A DNA stretch of 64,000 nucleotides from Hepsetus odoe (GCA_017165825.1 CM029378.1:1439719-1503718); one strand, 5' to 3'. Counted from the stretch's first letter, positions 43,962-57,049 are shown. A program made the numbers and translations. The notes: generated by a model from the letters alone, not told the origin.

Positions 43962-46900
43962 ATGCCCGAACCGCCGCGGCTGATCCTCCTCCTCCTCGCC
44001 GCCTCCGCCGCGGCGGAGAAACTCTTCCACCGCCGCGATCACTCGGATGTAATGCCGCCCTCCTCCCGCCAGGCGGTGCTCATCACCGACACAGACACGG
44101 CCGAGGTAAAGCCAGACTAACCTGGGAGTTCATTTTTATCAATTAATTAAGAGGTACTCTTGATCAAGGTACTGTACCCATCACTGTTCCCCGGTGCTGA
44201 ATATAGCTGCTCCTGCTGGATGATGTGTGTTAAATACAGATGATATATTTAGTGTGCTGTGTGTTCACGATGACAGATATTCACTTTCACTTATTTGGGC
44301 CTGCAACAACGAATCAATATATTTGATCTTAGCCCAATTTTTAATCCATTAGGTGGTTCCCCCATGACGTAAAACATTTCGCAGCAATCGGGGGTCTTCA
44401 TCACGACACACACAAACCTGTTTCTCCACTTCAGTAAACGCAGGGAAACGGGATTCAAGGTTAAATGTGTGTGAGCGAGTCCTGTTTTCAGGTTGCAAGT
44501 GCTCATGGGATTTGGAGTTCAAATCAGCGGGAGCAGACCTGATATTAAGCCAATAGCTGCGTCCCAGTTCTTTGTCCCTTGGAAGGACGCGGCCCATGCC
44601 GGTGTGGCCTTTACAGACAGAGGACAAACTGGACCATGAACCAAATGTTAAATGAGACCGTCCGGCTTATGGACAAAGCATCACACCTGTTGCTTAGCAA
44701 CGGCAACAACAGCATTAAGTGGGACAACTGTTAATAGCAAAATAGCTACTCACTCCTGCTAAACTGAAAAAAGAAGGACAAACAGTGTAACATATATTTT
44801 TAGAATATTATGACAAAAAACAATCAACACCGTTGCTCAAAGAATCATGGGATATGATGAGCTGCTAAGGGTGTACCCGTTGGTCCACCCGTTTCCGAAG
44901 AGACGAAGGCTTAGTTTGAAAGAGTCTGAAAAGGGACGGCTCGGTCCCGGCACTGTGACATATTATTCCATCCAATGTTCCTTTTGAAGGAAGCGGCCTC
45001 TGAATTGCGACACACCAAATTTGGAAACATTGGCGGGCTGTTGTCCCCCACCCACCATCTTCAGATCTCCAACTGTCAAGCTATCCCTCACTCCTCAAAA
45101 AATGCCAGTGCTTAGCTTTTGAAATGAAGTCTCTTTAAAAATATATGCAAAATATTAAAATGATGTGAATCATCTCAGTTTTTGTTTTGTTAAACAGTTA
45201 TTCTAATTTTCATGACTCAAAGACTCAATCTACCAGAAGTTTATTTTTCTGTGAAAACACTGGTTCATGAAAACCGGAGATGTGGAGGTGGATTTCATAA
45301 ACAAAGCTTATATGCTTTTTCTTTGTCTGTACTAAAGCAGCCAACTAATCGATTAGTTGATAAATATACTGAATTACAAATGATCAAAATAACTGTTACT
45401 TTTTTCTTCGAACACTGAGCTGCCTGATTCCCCACTGGTATAAACATTAAACCACAGTCTGGGCTGCAGACATTGAAGAGACAAAAACCTGCAAAAGTAA
45501 CATCTTATTAAAGTCGACTACTAAAATAGCTGCCGCCCACAGTAGGTACGTGTGACCTGGAGTTAAGGGGAGTTTTTTTTTTGGCCATGTTTTCTCTGCC
45601 TGACAGTACAATCATACAAAATGTCATTTTCTCCAAATCCAGTGCAACATACAACACAGGAACTAACAGAGGACAGGAGCTAAACATCAGGGGTTGTGCA
45701 TTAGTGAAGATTACACATTGAGCATCATGCAACCAGACATGAATTCTGAAAACATCAGAAAGTGTTGGAGCTGAAATCAGGAACTGTTGCCAAGTCTGCC
45801 CGAATTGGTCCGTATGCTTCTGTACGTTGTGCCTGAAGACAGGACAGTTTGTGAGACAGGTTGTCTATAACACCAGTAGCCTTGTTGCTACAGCATTCCT
45901 TGAAGGTGCCATGGAAGGAAGGCTATGAGATCCCAGTGATCGCACTCACTCTCTCAGCAGCTGTCCTTTATTATTTTTTCCAGTGGTGGTGAAAGGAACC
46001 AGACGTCAGTAATCTAGCCATTTGATTGATCTCCAAATTCACTAGTGAGGCTAAAATGGTGAAGATAAAATAGTAAATCTGAACTAAGTCTGGAACTGTT
46101 TTGTCTCATAGTATATCACTCCAGCACGAATGGCTTTAGTTTTAGTCCAAATATCTTCTCCAATCTCTGATAAGACCATATCTCAAACATCAGGCAGCAC
46201 CATTCTGTGGAACTTTCTGTGAGATGTCTGGTTCCATTCACCACTGCTGGGAACTATTTTGACAAGGGTACTCTTGAAAGGAGCTCATCACATTAAACCA
46301 CTCTGTATGACTTTGTTTATATTCTTCTCATTTAATTATGTAGGAATGTTCATGGTAAATAAGTAAGTAGTAAAATGGGAAAAAGACATGCTGCTGTAAA
46401 AAAAAAGTAGCCTCGTTTCATGAATAGTCAGCTTTGTCAATTTGGCCACTAATTTAGGATCAAAATGAGTTTAGTGACTGATGGTGTTTTGTCGTTCCAT
46501 CCCAGCAATTTCTCTTCAAGTATGGGTTCATTAAGGCAGTGAAGTGGGACGATTCTCCGGGCCAGAGCACCGACATGGTTATTGATGCCGACATGTTCCT
46601 GGAGGACGCTGACTCCTTCGTCCAAGAGGGGACATCCCCGTCACGTTCCGGAAGACCCAGAAGTACCTCAGAGTCACTAGACTTTGTCAGAGCCCTGCGA
46701 GAGTTCCAGCAAGTGTCTGGTTTACCTGTCACGGGACTGTTTGACGATGCCACCAAAGTGGCCATGAACAAGCCCAGGTGTGGCGTCCCAGATAAAGAGG
46801 ACCTGATTGAGACCATGGACGCTAGCTCTGATGCGGTGGATGTAAACGAGACCTCTAAATTCAAAGGTACTACACCTGCGCTTCCAAGTCACACAGTCGC

Positions 46901-49900
46901 AAACAATGTCACAGATACAGACACAGCCAGGAACACCACCACCAACGAAACCCCGACTCAACCTAAACCAGCCACAAGGAGAAAGCGCCACCTAGTGGAC
47001 TTGGTGCGCAAGAGCAGGCAGAAAAGAGGAGCCAGTGAATGGGGCCACATGGCATTCTCTAAGAGCGTTCTCAGGTGGCGGCTCATCGGTGAGGGATACA
47101 GCAGTCAGCTGTCCATCGATGACCAGAGATACATCTTCAGGCTGGCCTTCAGGATGTGGAGTGAAGTCTCACCTCTGGAGTTTCTTGAGGATTTGCACTC
47201 ATCGCTGGAGGAGATTGACATCAGACTGGGCTTCGGAACAGGTGGAATATGTTTCTTTTGTTTTTGAAGTGAAGAAGGCCACCACATGTTATCACATTTA
47301 AACAAGAAATGAGTGGCATGGTGACATAGTAAGTGGGGCTGTCAGCTCACACTGAGAAGGTCCTGGTTTTGATACTCATGGTTGGGTTGGTCCAGGTCCT
47401 TTCTGTGTGGAGTTGGTGTGTTCTCCCCATGTCTGCATGGGTTTCCTCCAGGAGATGGGGTTCCTCCCTCAGTCCAAAGCCACTAGATGGACTAGAGGTG
47501 CTAAACTGCCCCCTAGCTGTGAGTGTGTGTGTGTGTGTTTGTCTGTGTGTCTGTCCTGCGATTGACTGGCAACCTCTTCAGGGTGTCCTCGCCTGTCGCC
47601 CTTTGAGAGGTGGGATAGACTCCAGCATCGCGCTTAATCAGGACAAGCAGCTCAGAAAATGAGTGATTGAGCGAATGGGTGAGGATCACAAACACCCTCC
47701 AAAAAGTAATGCTGACGAGTTCTCAAGCTTGGGCGCTGAAGAGCTGAAGAGCATGTCGGTTCCGTGTAGTCTGTTTTATGGAGGTTATAAATGCAGTTTG
47801 TGTTGCAGCTGAACTGTATGTAGTCGAATCACCTCATTAGAAGGATCGTTCCAATACTTTTGGGCACGGAGTCTCATACCTTATAATTAGATTCAATAAG
47901 TACATTTGGGGCATATCTATTTAGAAACAATTAAAAAACGACTATGTAGAAGATCTCTACCAGGTCTCCAGACACAGACATCACATTCAATGCACGCTTT
48001 TTCTCCACTGTCCATGCCTTTTCTCTACCTTCTTCTCTCTCACGTCTTTGCAGACGGACCGTCTTTTCTGTAGGTTTTTGTCCATTTAGTTTTAAACTAA
48101 ACGGTTTGGATGTTGCAAAGGTGATGGGAAATAAAAATTATGGAGGATTCAACTCAAATGTGTTCAGGCTAAAGTGACCTAAGGAGCAGGATTTTAAACA
48201 GAAACTAAAACTAAACAAAACTGAAGGAGTTCTGAAAATGTAAAGGAAGAGAAAGTGTAGATGTCTGGGTTGAAGCGTAGGCATTAAAAGGCATCATTAC
48301 TCCCACATTAGTGTCAGCCTTAAATGTCTTAAATATATAAATCCATAGAGAGATCTCTTTGACACCATTTACACCCGATCACTTCTTGAGTATTGAGCAA
48401 GCGCAGAATAGCTCAATATCATAGAGTTAAGCAGACCATCATTAAGCGGACTTCATTTTCATGGTTCCATTGAAGAATGTCTTGCAGCCACTTTGACATT
48501 CCCGACGCTCCCAGTTTGCTCCCAGTTCATTTCGGACTGCTGCATCGCCGTTCATCGCTTCACAAGTTTCTTCTCTTGAGTTCATCTCAAATTCCAGTCT
48601 GGTACAACAACAATCTCACGCTGGTTTTAAAGCCCTTGGTTCAGAAATAAAGAATAGTTCTAAACAGTTATTCCTCTAAACACGGACTGTTTTAAATAAA
48701 ACTCATTTTCTTTTGAACAGAACGAAGAAATGAGGAGCAGCCAATGGGTTGTTGTTGATGAGCTGATTTGCATATTCTTTCAGGTCCTCGTCACTTGAAA
48801 CACTTTTGGAAATTGCTGAAGTGAGTGTAGATGCGTGGCTAAAATCGGACCAGAATATACTCCAGATACCAGTCGCATCAAGCGACCAGTTTTCTGGAAG
48901 TTGTTTGAAACCTTGAGACTTGAACTCAATAACAGTTTATTTCACGCCTATGGACATGCCTATATGACGCCTATATGATATAAATGGGAGCAGTGTCCTA
49001 GTGGTTATGGACTAGGTCTTGGCCATGGGTTTGAGACCTAGACCAGTAGGTTACCCTGAGTTTCCCTTGAGCAAGGTATCGTTCCCATCATTGCTCCCCG
49101 GGTGCTGGATATGTCTGCCCGCTGCTGGACGGTGTGTGTGTTGTGGATTTGTTTGGCTGCGGTTCACTGTTCACAATGAGAAATAGTCACTTTCACTTTT
49201 AAATCATTTTTAGACCAATGTGTTTGTAAAGCTTTGTTTCTGTCCCGCAACAGGCCGACACCTCGGCTGCGCTCAGCGCTTTGATGGCGCTGGGAGAGAG
49301 TTTGCTCACGCGTGGTTCTTCGGCGACATCCATTTTGACGATGATGAACATTTCACGGCCCCGAACACAGGCGGCGGAATCAGTTTACTCAAGGTTAGTC
49401 AGCAGACCTGCGTACACAGCATTACAAACGAAAACAAAAGTATGGCCCGTTTGTTCATTGTTGCATTTAGAAAGGTAGTAGATGGACTTTTGTCCTCCAA
49501 GACTGGACACTGGAATAAGAACCCCTGAGATTCACTCCTGGTATACACAATAATAACATTCATCACAAAGTTAGTATATGCAGTATTTGATTAAGACTAA
49601 TAGAATTTTGGATGTATTCATTCTTGATGCTCAACAGCTTTCTCCATTCATTTAAAATCAGCAGTAGCCCTTTTCTTTTTTTGGACTGTATTTTTATCAC
49701 CCCTTCCTAACGTCCTGCTGCTTTTTTGATATATTTGAACAGGGTTAGTAAGTTAGCGTGTAACGTGTTTAACAGCAATAGAAACATGAATCCAGCGCTT
49801 AACCAGGATGTTAATGGAATTGTGTCATTTCTATTTTTGCTCAGGTAGCTGTTCATGAAATCGGACATGTCCTCGGGTTGCCTCATATTTACCGCGCAGG

Positions 49901-52900
49901 ATCCATCATGCAGCCCAGCTATCGGCCTCAGGAGGACGGCTTTGAACTCGACTGGCTCGACAGAAAGGCCATTCAGAACCTCTACGGTGAGCAAACAAGT
50001 GGAGATTGGAGTGTAGACTTCAACACAGGTTTCAGTTCACAATTCACTTCTTCAGAATTAAATCAGAACTCACGCACTGGCTTCAGAGCAGACATTGAAT
50101 AATTCATTACAATTAAAATGTATCAGAGTAAGTTGCAGAATAAATACTTTGAAGCAGATACTAATATATATATATATATGAATAATTAATAATGGTTATT
50201 ATAATTAGTAATTAGTCATTGAATATATGATAGTAGTAAATCATTTATAGTAGAAGGTGAATAATTGGTAGCAGACTGAATATTTTATAGAAGATGCTGA
50301 ATCTGCTATACTTTTGTACATTGACTTTGCTAAGCAATTAATGATAGAAATAAAAAAACAGTACATATTAAATAATTGATAATAGATACTGAATAATTTA
50401 CACTAGTTATTAAATAATTAATTCATTACAGTCACTTTTATGAAGAGTTTATAGGGGATACCTAGTGGGTTATAGTACACAGCTATTTTAGGTAATTTAT
50501 AATAGATTCTGGATCATCCATAATGGTTAATAAAAATTAATGAATGAATAATGTAAATCACACTGTACAGTAAGTGGTACAGACAGCTGAAGGGCGATTT
50601 GGGATATTTTTTGTCTCTAGTGCAGTTTTTTGCAATGTTTAAAGTTTTCCTGAAATATATAAAGCCATTGCAGACAAGCAGTGTGGACGCTTGAGAAGAA
50701 GCAGAAGAAGAACACGGTGAAATAATGTGTTAATAAGTATTCCAACATCAAACTGTGGTGGTGCTCAGGTTATGATGTCGATACAGAAATCTTTTTTATT
50801 CGAAGACTAATAAGATAATAAAATCCAAAGCTAATATTATTTTTTCCTACAGGCAACGGTTATAACTCCCATTATGTTTTCATTAAAAAAACCACCTCTG
50901 ATAAGAGTTTTATCAGTTTCTCCAGATCAGAAGCAGCGTAATTAATGTTTTATTATAGTGCGAAATTTAAAGCCTGGAAAAAGATAGAATCTAAAGTGGC
51001 TCCCAAGCCGCTATTAGAAATCTGTCCAGATGACAATTCATTAAAGATAATAATCGCTTTGCTGCGAAAAAGCAAGCATAAAACATCAATTACTGCCCGA
51101 GCGTGTCCCAGCAAAGCAGCTGCCGTCACATCCATCACCGTTTTAATTTGATGTGTTTGGGAGGTTCATTACCAGTAGCCGGCCCTAATGCCGCCAGTTA
51201 TTTGGGTGCTGAAGCCAAAAGCAAGCTGTAAAAAGGTCGTTCACTGGCTTGAAGGATATGCTGCGCCGCTGTAATTTCCACTGTAATCAAATCAAGTAAT
51301 GGGGGGCATGATAAGCTCCTCAGAAACCTGACACTTTCATACTAAGATGCTAAACAACACTGAGTGCAGAAAGGCCCGTTTCTGACTCTCAGCCAAACTC
51401 TCATTATCAGCCCTCCACACACACAGATGCTCACATGACCCCTTGGACCCAGGGGTTTCTGGATAGTCTCTTCTGTCTCTTCTTACAGGCCTGGATCCCA
51501 AAAAATACACACATTTAGTTTATTTATGCAATATCTATACAATATCTATAAAGAACTGTGAAGACGTACCCAGTCTCTACAGAGATAGATTTCTGCAAAT
51601 ATTAATAAACAGAATTTAGGACGACACGGCGGATCAGAGAGTAGTGCTGTCGCCTCACAGCAAGAAGGTCCTGGGTTCGATTCCCAGACGGGACGGTCCG
51701 TGTCCTTTCTCTGTGAGTTTCCTGCAGGAGCTCCCGTTTCCTCCCACCATTCAAAGACACATCAGGCGGACTGGAGATGATAAATTGTCCCCTTGATGCG
51801 AGTGTGTTTGTGTGTGACCTGTACAAGGTGTGTCCCTGGAGAGCTGGGATAGACTCCGCACCCCTTTTGACCCTAATTAGAAGCAGCTTTGAAAATGAGA
51901 AAGAAACAACATATGACCAGTGCAAAAGTTATGGCACATGTGATATTTTTTAGCAAAGAAATGAAAATTGTGTGCTAAATCACGCTGAGATTTTTTCAGA
52001 TCAGTGTCTTTTAAATAAAATCCCATTAAAGGAAGTAAGTATTCGGTCAGGACTGTGGAATGATTTAGGCTGTGGATCCAAATAAAGAGACAAGTAGGTT
52101 TTATGGTACAGAACACACAGCGTCGAATGGACTCCCCGGATACGACTTCTTCAGGAACACGGTGAATTAGTGCCGATGCCAACAACAGGTCATTTTGCGG
52201 CTCTGTTCATCGTCCTCTCTGTTTACCTCTCTCTCTTTCTCAGGTGGCTGCAAGGGCAGGTTCAGCACAGTTTTTGATTGGATTAGAAAGGAGAAGACCC
52301 AGTATGGTGAAGTCGTGGTGCGGTTTAACACCTACTTCATGCGCGATGGTTGGTACTGGCTGTACGAGAACCGGAACAACCGAACTCGTTACGGCGATCC
52401 TGTTTCAGTGCAGGTGGGATGGCACGGGATCCCCTCAAAGGGCGTGGATGCTTACGTCCACGTGTGGACACGCAAGACAGATGCAGTGTATTTCTTTAAA
52501 GGTGAGCTTGCTTACAGTGACGTTGAAATGACATAGTTGATGAACTGAAACAGGTGCAGTTCTTCAACACTTTGCACGCCTGTTGCAGGTGTGCAGTACT
52601 GGAGGTATGACAGTGAGAACGATCAGGCGTTCTCTCAGGATGCTGATGGTCAGCGTTACCCTCGTCTCATATCAGAGGGGTTCCCTGGAGTCCCCAGCCC
52701 CATCGACACGGCCTACTACGACAGGAGAGACGCACACATCTGCTTCTTCAGAGGCTCGCTGGTGAGAGTTCAACTAATGTTCAGTTTTAGCTGGATGTGC
52801 AAATTTATAATTATACATAATATTATAGCTCACATATTACACAAGAAGTTTTTAAATTAAGTTCATTTTAAAGTCATATATCATTTTGCCCAGGTTCCAG

Positions 52901-53636
52901 ACAATCAGCACCGATTACTGGTGTGGCTGAAAAGTAAAGAGCATTTTGTGAGGGAGAATTGAAAAGGTGTCACTTCAGCAGTGTTTGTGTGATGGAATAT
53001 GACACTGGAAACCAAATTTAAAGCAATATAATATGATAAATAATAAACATCACAGTAAATATTTGTGACTCTCATGGTAATTAATGTATTTAATTTTTCA
53101 AAATGAAAAAACCTATATTTGTCATTTCTGCTTCAAAAAAGTCGATTTTTTTAGGAGATTTCTTAGTAGGAGAATTCATTGGTACATTTATATTATTGTC
53201 TCTAATATTTAGGCAGATCCATTTTTTCCATAATGCCGTTTAGTAAGTTATTGCAAACCAACAAATCGTGATGAGAAACGAGAGAAACGCTCGAGTACAG
53301 CGTAATTGATATCGTGTTCATTTTCAGGTGTATAGGTTCGATGTCAGATCAAACAAGCTGGCTGCTGGCTCTCCCAAGAAGATTACAGAGGTGTTTCCTG
53401 CTGTTGCCAGAGGCGACCATCCTGTTGCTAACCTGGACGCCGCTTACTTCTCATATACACACAATGCGCTCTTCCTGTTGAAGGGCACCTCCTACTGGCG
53501 GGTGGTCGGGGGAAGGGAGCGCAGGCTAAAGTCTTGGCTGCCCTACAATGGACTCCTTCCCAGAGGAGAGGTGGATCAGCATTGGTTCGACATCTGCGAC
53601 GTCCACGTCAGCTCCCTGAAGACTGCACGCAGGTGA
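43962..53636 (+). CDS. mmp21: matrix metalloproteinase 21
   Basis: Secreted zinc endopeptidase needed for left-right axis patterning in vertebrates. Exons: 43962-44105, 46506-47241, 49254-49393, 49845-49986, 52244-52501, 52589-52761, 53328-53636. Phases match throughout, giving 1902 nt and 633 aa (human 569). Domains: signal peptide about 1-18, propeptide with cysteine switch PRCGVPD (138-144), a Thr/Asn-rich insert with N-glycosylation sequons, basic cleavage motifs RRKR (206-209) and RQKR (219-222), catalytic domain with HEIGHVLGLPH (344-354) and the Met-turn SIM (360-362). The hemopexin domain runs between Cys390 and Cys621 (GGCKGRFSTVFDW ... HWFDICDV). No breaks seen. It lies 1.9 kb downstream of uros on the same strand. 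An upstream X-box and a TATA-like promoter are noted separately. Confidence 0.95.
44154..44296 (+). repeat. partial tRNA-derived SINE
   Basis: 3' two thirds only: 'cttgatcaaggtactgtacc', 'catcactgttccccggtgct' and 'tcacgatgacagatattcac'. It starts about 50 bases into mmp21 intron 1. Confidence 0.6.
45980..46255. mobile_element. MITE family C copy in mmp21 intron 1
   Basis: Left end 'ccagtggtggtgaaaggaac' + 'cagacgtc'; the right end in reverse complement reads 'ccagcagtggtgaatggaac' + 'cagacatc'. This is the best-preserved terminal inverted repeat of the family, about 28 bases. About 275 bases long. Confidence 0.75.
47315..47668 (+). repeat. tRNA-like interspersed repeat ('cacagtccaaagaca' family)
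   Basis: 'gtggcatggtgacatagtaa' head, 'ctgagaaggtcctggttttg', 'gtgtgttctccccatgtctg', 'aggtgctaaactgcccccta' and the end 'caagcagctcagaaaatgag'. It starts about 75 bases after mmp21 exon 2. Confidence 0.75.
47669..48984. other. mmp21 intron 2, nothing recognised
   Basis: About 1.3 kb of unique-looking sequence without exon-like ORFs, tandem repeats or known repeat landmarks. Confidence 0.4.
48985..49200 (+). repeat. tRNA-derived SINE copy, near full length
   Basis: 'gggagcagtgtcctagtggt', 'gaccagtaggttaccctgag', 'tcattgctccccgggtgctg' and 'ttcacaatgagaaatagtca'. It lies about 50 bases before mmp21 exon 3. Confidence 0.7.
49987..52243. other. mmp21 intron 4
   Basis: AT-rich drift (about 50100-50560) is followed by a block at about 51030-51300 that looks low in repeats and possibly conserved, then an interspersed repeat at 51624-51895. 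No coding exon is seen; flanking exons join in phase without one. Confidence 0.45.
51624..51895 (+). repeat. tRNA-like interspersed repeat ('cacagtccaaagaca' family)
   Basis: 'cggcggatcagagagtagtg' head, 'gggttcgattcccagacg', 'gtttcctcccaccattcaaa', 'ggactggagatgataaattg' and 'gagctgggatagactccgca'. Confidence 0.75.
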
Positions 53637-53784
53637 CCCAGGGTACGCTCCAGCCTGGATTGTTTGGACGACATATCCAAGCTTGCGTCAGCCTCAGCTT
53701 GAACCTTCAAAATGTAATATTTAATTGCTAATTGTCTGAACAAAATTGGATTCGGTAGTAGATGTTTCTTTCTACATAAACATA

Positions 53785-54045
53785 TAGAGTGGCGGAGAAT
53801 GGAACCAGACGTCTGAGTGTCCCTCACAGACATGAAATGGTGGTGAAGACGCTGCCTGATGCCTGAGATGTTGTTTGGAGTTTGGAGAAAAGTTTGTTCA
53901 TGGTGGAGGGAGACATAATCAGGCAAAATCTATATTTTACCATCATCATCATCATCATATAAACACTCAAAAAGCACAAATTGGTGGGTTTGGAGACAAA
54001 ATAAAAATGTGCTGCAGATGTCAGGTTCCATTCAAAACTACTTTA
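53785..54045. mobile_element. MITE family C copy in mmp21 3' region
   Basis: Left 'gagtggcggagaatggaacc' + 'agacgtc', right 'gatgtcaggttccattcaaa'. The internal segment matches 42216-42495. It starts about 150 bases past the mmp21 stop and contains an AATAAA (53999-54004), the nearest candidate poly(A) signal I see. Confidence 0.7.
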
Positions 54046-54240
54046 AAGAAATCAATTCACACCAAAGACACTGTGTTTCGATCAATAGACTGTTCGTCTT
54101 TGGAGGAATGATGTATGTTGCACTTCTTCAAGTAAACTTATTTCAATGGACACTGAGATTAAAGTGATGTGGAAAGGAATCAAAACGTTAAAAAAGTGAA
54201 TGCACCTCCTCTTCTTCCATATGGACTTTATCTACATTTC

Positions 54241-54269
54241 TTTCTCTCTCTCTCTCTCTCTCTCTCTCA
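54241..54269. repeat. CT microsatellite
   Basis: About 14 CT units followed by CATT/CACT repeats. Confidence 0.9.
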
Positions 54270-54419
54270 TTCACTCACTCACTCAAGCAGTCTCAAAGCT
54301 CAGGAAGGATTTTTACAATGAATATAGTTTCAACTTCCAGTCTCAGGTCAGCAAGTCTTCAAGCGGAGCAAGGTCAGTTAGCAGTTACTTCAAAGGAAAA
54401 TTATTTCACCTAACAGGAC

Positions 54420-55018
54420 ATACAGTACTGCACAATAAGTCTTGAGCCCCTCATTTCTTCATATTTTGCTTCCAAAGATGCAGACTTTTTTGTATTTTTA
54501 ATGTATAGTTGAGGAACAGTTCTCCAGATCTTCCTGAAGGACAGTGTTGTTGTCTCTCATTTTCAGTCCAGTCTCTGTACCTGAGCAGTTCTCCAGATCT
54601 TCCTGAAGGACAGTGTTGTTGTCTCTCATGTTCAGTCCAGTCTCTGTACCTGAGCAGTTTGATAGTTCTGTGTTGGTTAATCCACACAGTGATCTACGTC
54701 TGAACCTTCAAGCAGAACAAAGCGTCTAACTTACGACATGAAGCAGCGAAGAAACAGGAGCAGATGATTCCAGATGATCAGAAGATTCGTTTACTGCTGA
54801 AGTTGAACACTGGGTGGTTGGAACCCCTTTATCTAGAACCTTGTATCTTTAGACACTTTGCAGCCTGGAACCCTTAAACATTTGTTCCTGTTTCTTTAAT
54901 TTAATCTCAGTCTGATAAAAATCTGACGGTTTGACAGGCAGAAAATATTATTGTGCACCAACACGGTGATATAAAATCTAAAATGAGGGGTTGCTCAAGA
55001 CTTTTGCGCAGCACTGTA
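54420..55018. mobile_element. Tc1-like MITE, family B, with two internal 69-bp repeats
   Basis: Left end 'tacagtactgcacaataagt' + 'cttgagcccctcattt'. The right end in reverse complement reads 'tacagtgctgcgcaaaagtc' + 'ttgagcaacccctcatttt'. TA lies at both borders. Two 69-bp units sit at 54514-54651, followed by the same tail as the 3925-4310 copy. About 600 bases, no transposase. Confidence 0.85.
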
Positions 55019-57040
55019 AATATTGCTTGAACAGCCAGAATGTGAGTGTTGCAAGGGTTTCTTTTATGAGGCGGACAGGACAAACTACAACATGGAGTCA
55101 GAACCCCGCAATAGAACTCAAACTTGTTTGGACACAATTATACTTTCTATTCGTTTCTCACACGTTGCCATGATGGTCGATATCTAAACAGCAGATATAT
55201 TTGAAGCATATATTAAATGTGTTTATTGGAAATGTATTAAAAATCCTGTTTACATGCCTGTAATTTATGTTATCACATGAAAAAGTTGGACAAAAGCAGA
55301 TGTTTTTCACGCTGTTTGTTGGAACATGACTGTAGTGCTAATTAAATTGCACTATTTCAACGAGAATATTCTCACAATAAAATGACAAGCGCTCGATTGA
55401 ATTCTCTTTAATGTAATTACGTTAAATTCAGAGATGTAGGAGGAAAATTCATTTAGCATGACTTTTAACGCATCGCCAAGGTTTTTCAGAGCAGCTTCCA
55501 CATGCAGGGCTGTTTTTGGTAAATGTTTTGGATCCTCTTCACAAAGTGCTGATCTACAAATGCTCAACGTTTCTTTTTAAGGGTTCCTTCCAAAAACCAC
55601 AATAATTCTGTATGAAATCTCCACCCTTTAAATGCATCTTTTGCCTGGTTCACCGGTCTTCTCTTTGAGGGAACGCGTTCTATAAATGGTTCCTTAGAGA
55701 TCTTTTATTAAAGGCTCTTCATGGCACCATTACAAAAAGGTTCTGCTGTTGTGAACGTTTTTTTTTTTTTAAAGGAACTTCAGGGTTCTTAAGCAAACGC
55801 AGTGCTTCGATGTAATGGCAAAGAGTTGTTTTTAATGCATGATTCTTTAACTGGTTAAATGGCTCCTCTGCAGTTCATGGCTCTTTAAAGAACTCTTTAA
55901 ATCGATCTATAGAGAACCAAAAAGGGTTCTATTGTTAAAGAAGTCAAGGAACTATTCTGTTATATAACTAGATTCTTCAACCTTGGGGACCTTTACATTT
56001 ACATTTTCAGCTTTAGGCAGATGTTCTTTTCAAGAAGAACCCAAACAAGTGTTTTGCAGTTTCCAGATGAATCAGGTCCCGCTAGAACCGTCCTGAAATC
56101 GGTTTTAAAACTCAACCAGATAAACTTGGAACAATAAAAACAAATAGCAAATGTAAAATGTGTTAGTCGAAGACATACAGGCGTTGTTCATTGTCCTCAG
56201 TGCAGATGGAAGAGGAGGTTCTTCAGGGTCCGTGTGAAGACAGTAAAGGTGGATCCTCTGTCACACTGTTCTATGAAGGCTCCTTGTTTGTGTAACAGCA
56301 GAATGAAAGAGTGCAGCGAGGCTGAGGCTGAGAATGTGTCGTTGAAACAGTTTTTCTAAAAATCACTGCCGTGAGGATTCCTCTCGCACTCTGCTAAAAA
56401 TAAAAGAGGAAACCTCGAATACAAAAGATCATTGGGGCCACGGGCCCCCTCCTGTCCTTCGTCCCTTTCCCTTATCCAGTGTCTGCACGTCTAGGTCTCT
56501 GTCTGGCTCCTCACTCCCCTTTATCTATCTTCGTCCTTGCACACTCAGTCATCCCTTATATAATGTCGGGGACATTTTGACCTGCTTATTTCTCTGTCTT
56601 ACTCTGAAACGGCATTAAATAGTTTGAACAAATTTTGCCTCCACAAAGGAAAGCTGATGGAGAAACTGCAGCTGATGTAAATGATAGCAGATGACAGTGA
56701 TGTGAATGATGTGGTGTGACAGGCAGCATTCATGTTTGTTCTCATTTAAATGCTCTCCTGCAGGCAAGAGTGAGGAGATCTTCATTCCACACCCAGGACT
56801 CTTTTCCCACCCTCACAGCTGAAGGACTAGTGTGTTATATATTCAGCTGTTCATTTCACTGGCCTTCTTAAACAGTGTGTAGTCGCCGCTTTCATCTGCT
56901 CACATTTCTCCAGAGCTTTTTATTGTCAGCCAAGTTATCTTGTTAATGGGAATCACTTCGTTGGTGCAGAAGTACCATTTTCTGCCTCAGACTGTCTGAT
57001 CTTTCTCAAATTGAGGATTAAACGACAGAAACAGGAACAA
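55019..57040. other. intergenic, no gene recognised
   Basis: 55570-56070 is a degraded repeat rich in 'ggttctt' and 'aagaacc' (self-complementary phrases such as 'tggttccttagagatctttt'). 56340-56800 looks unique. No exon with a family resemblance was seen on either strand. Confidence 0.4.
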
Positions 57041-57049
57041 ATGTTTTAG

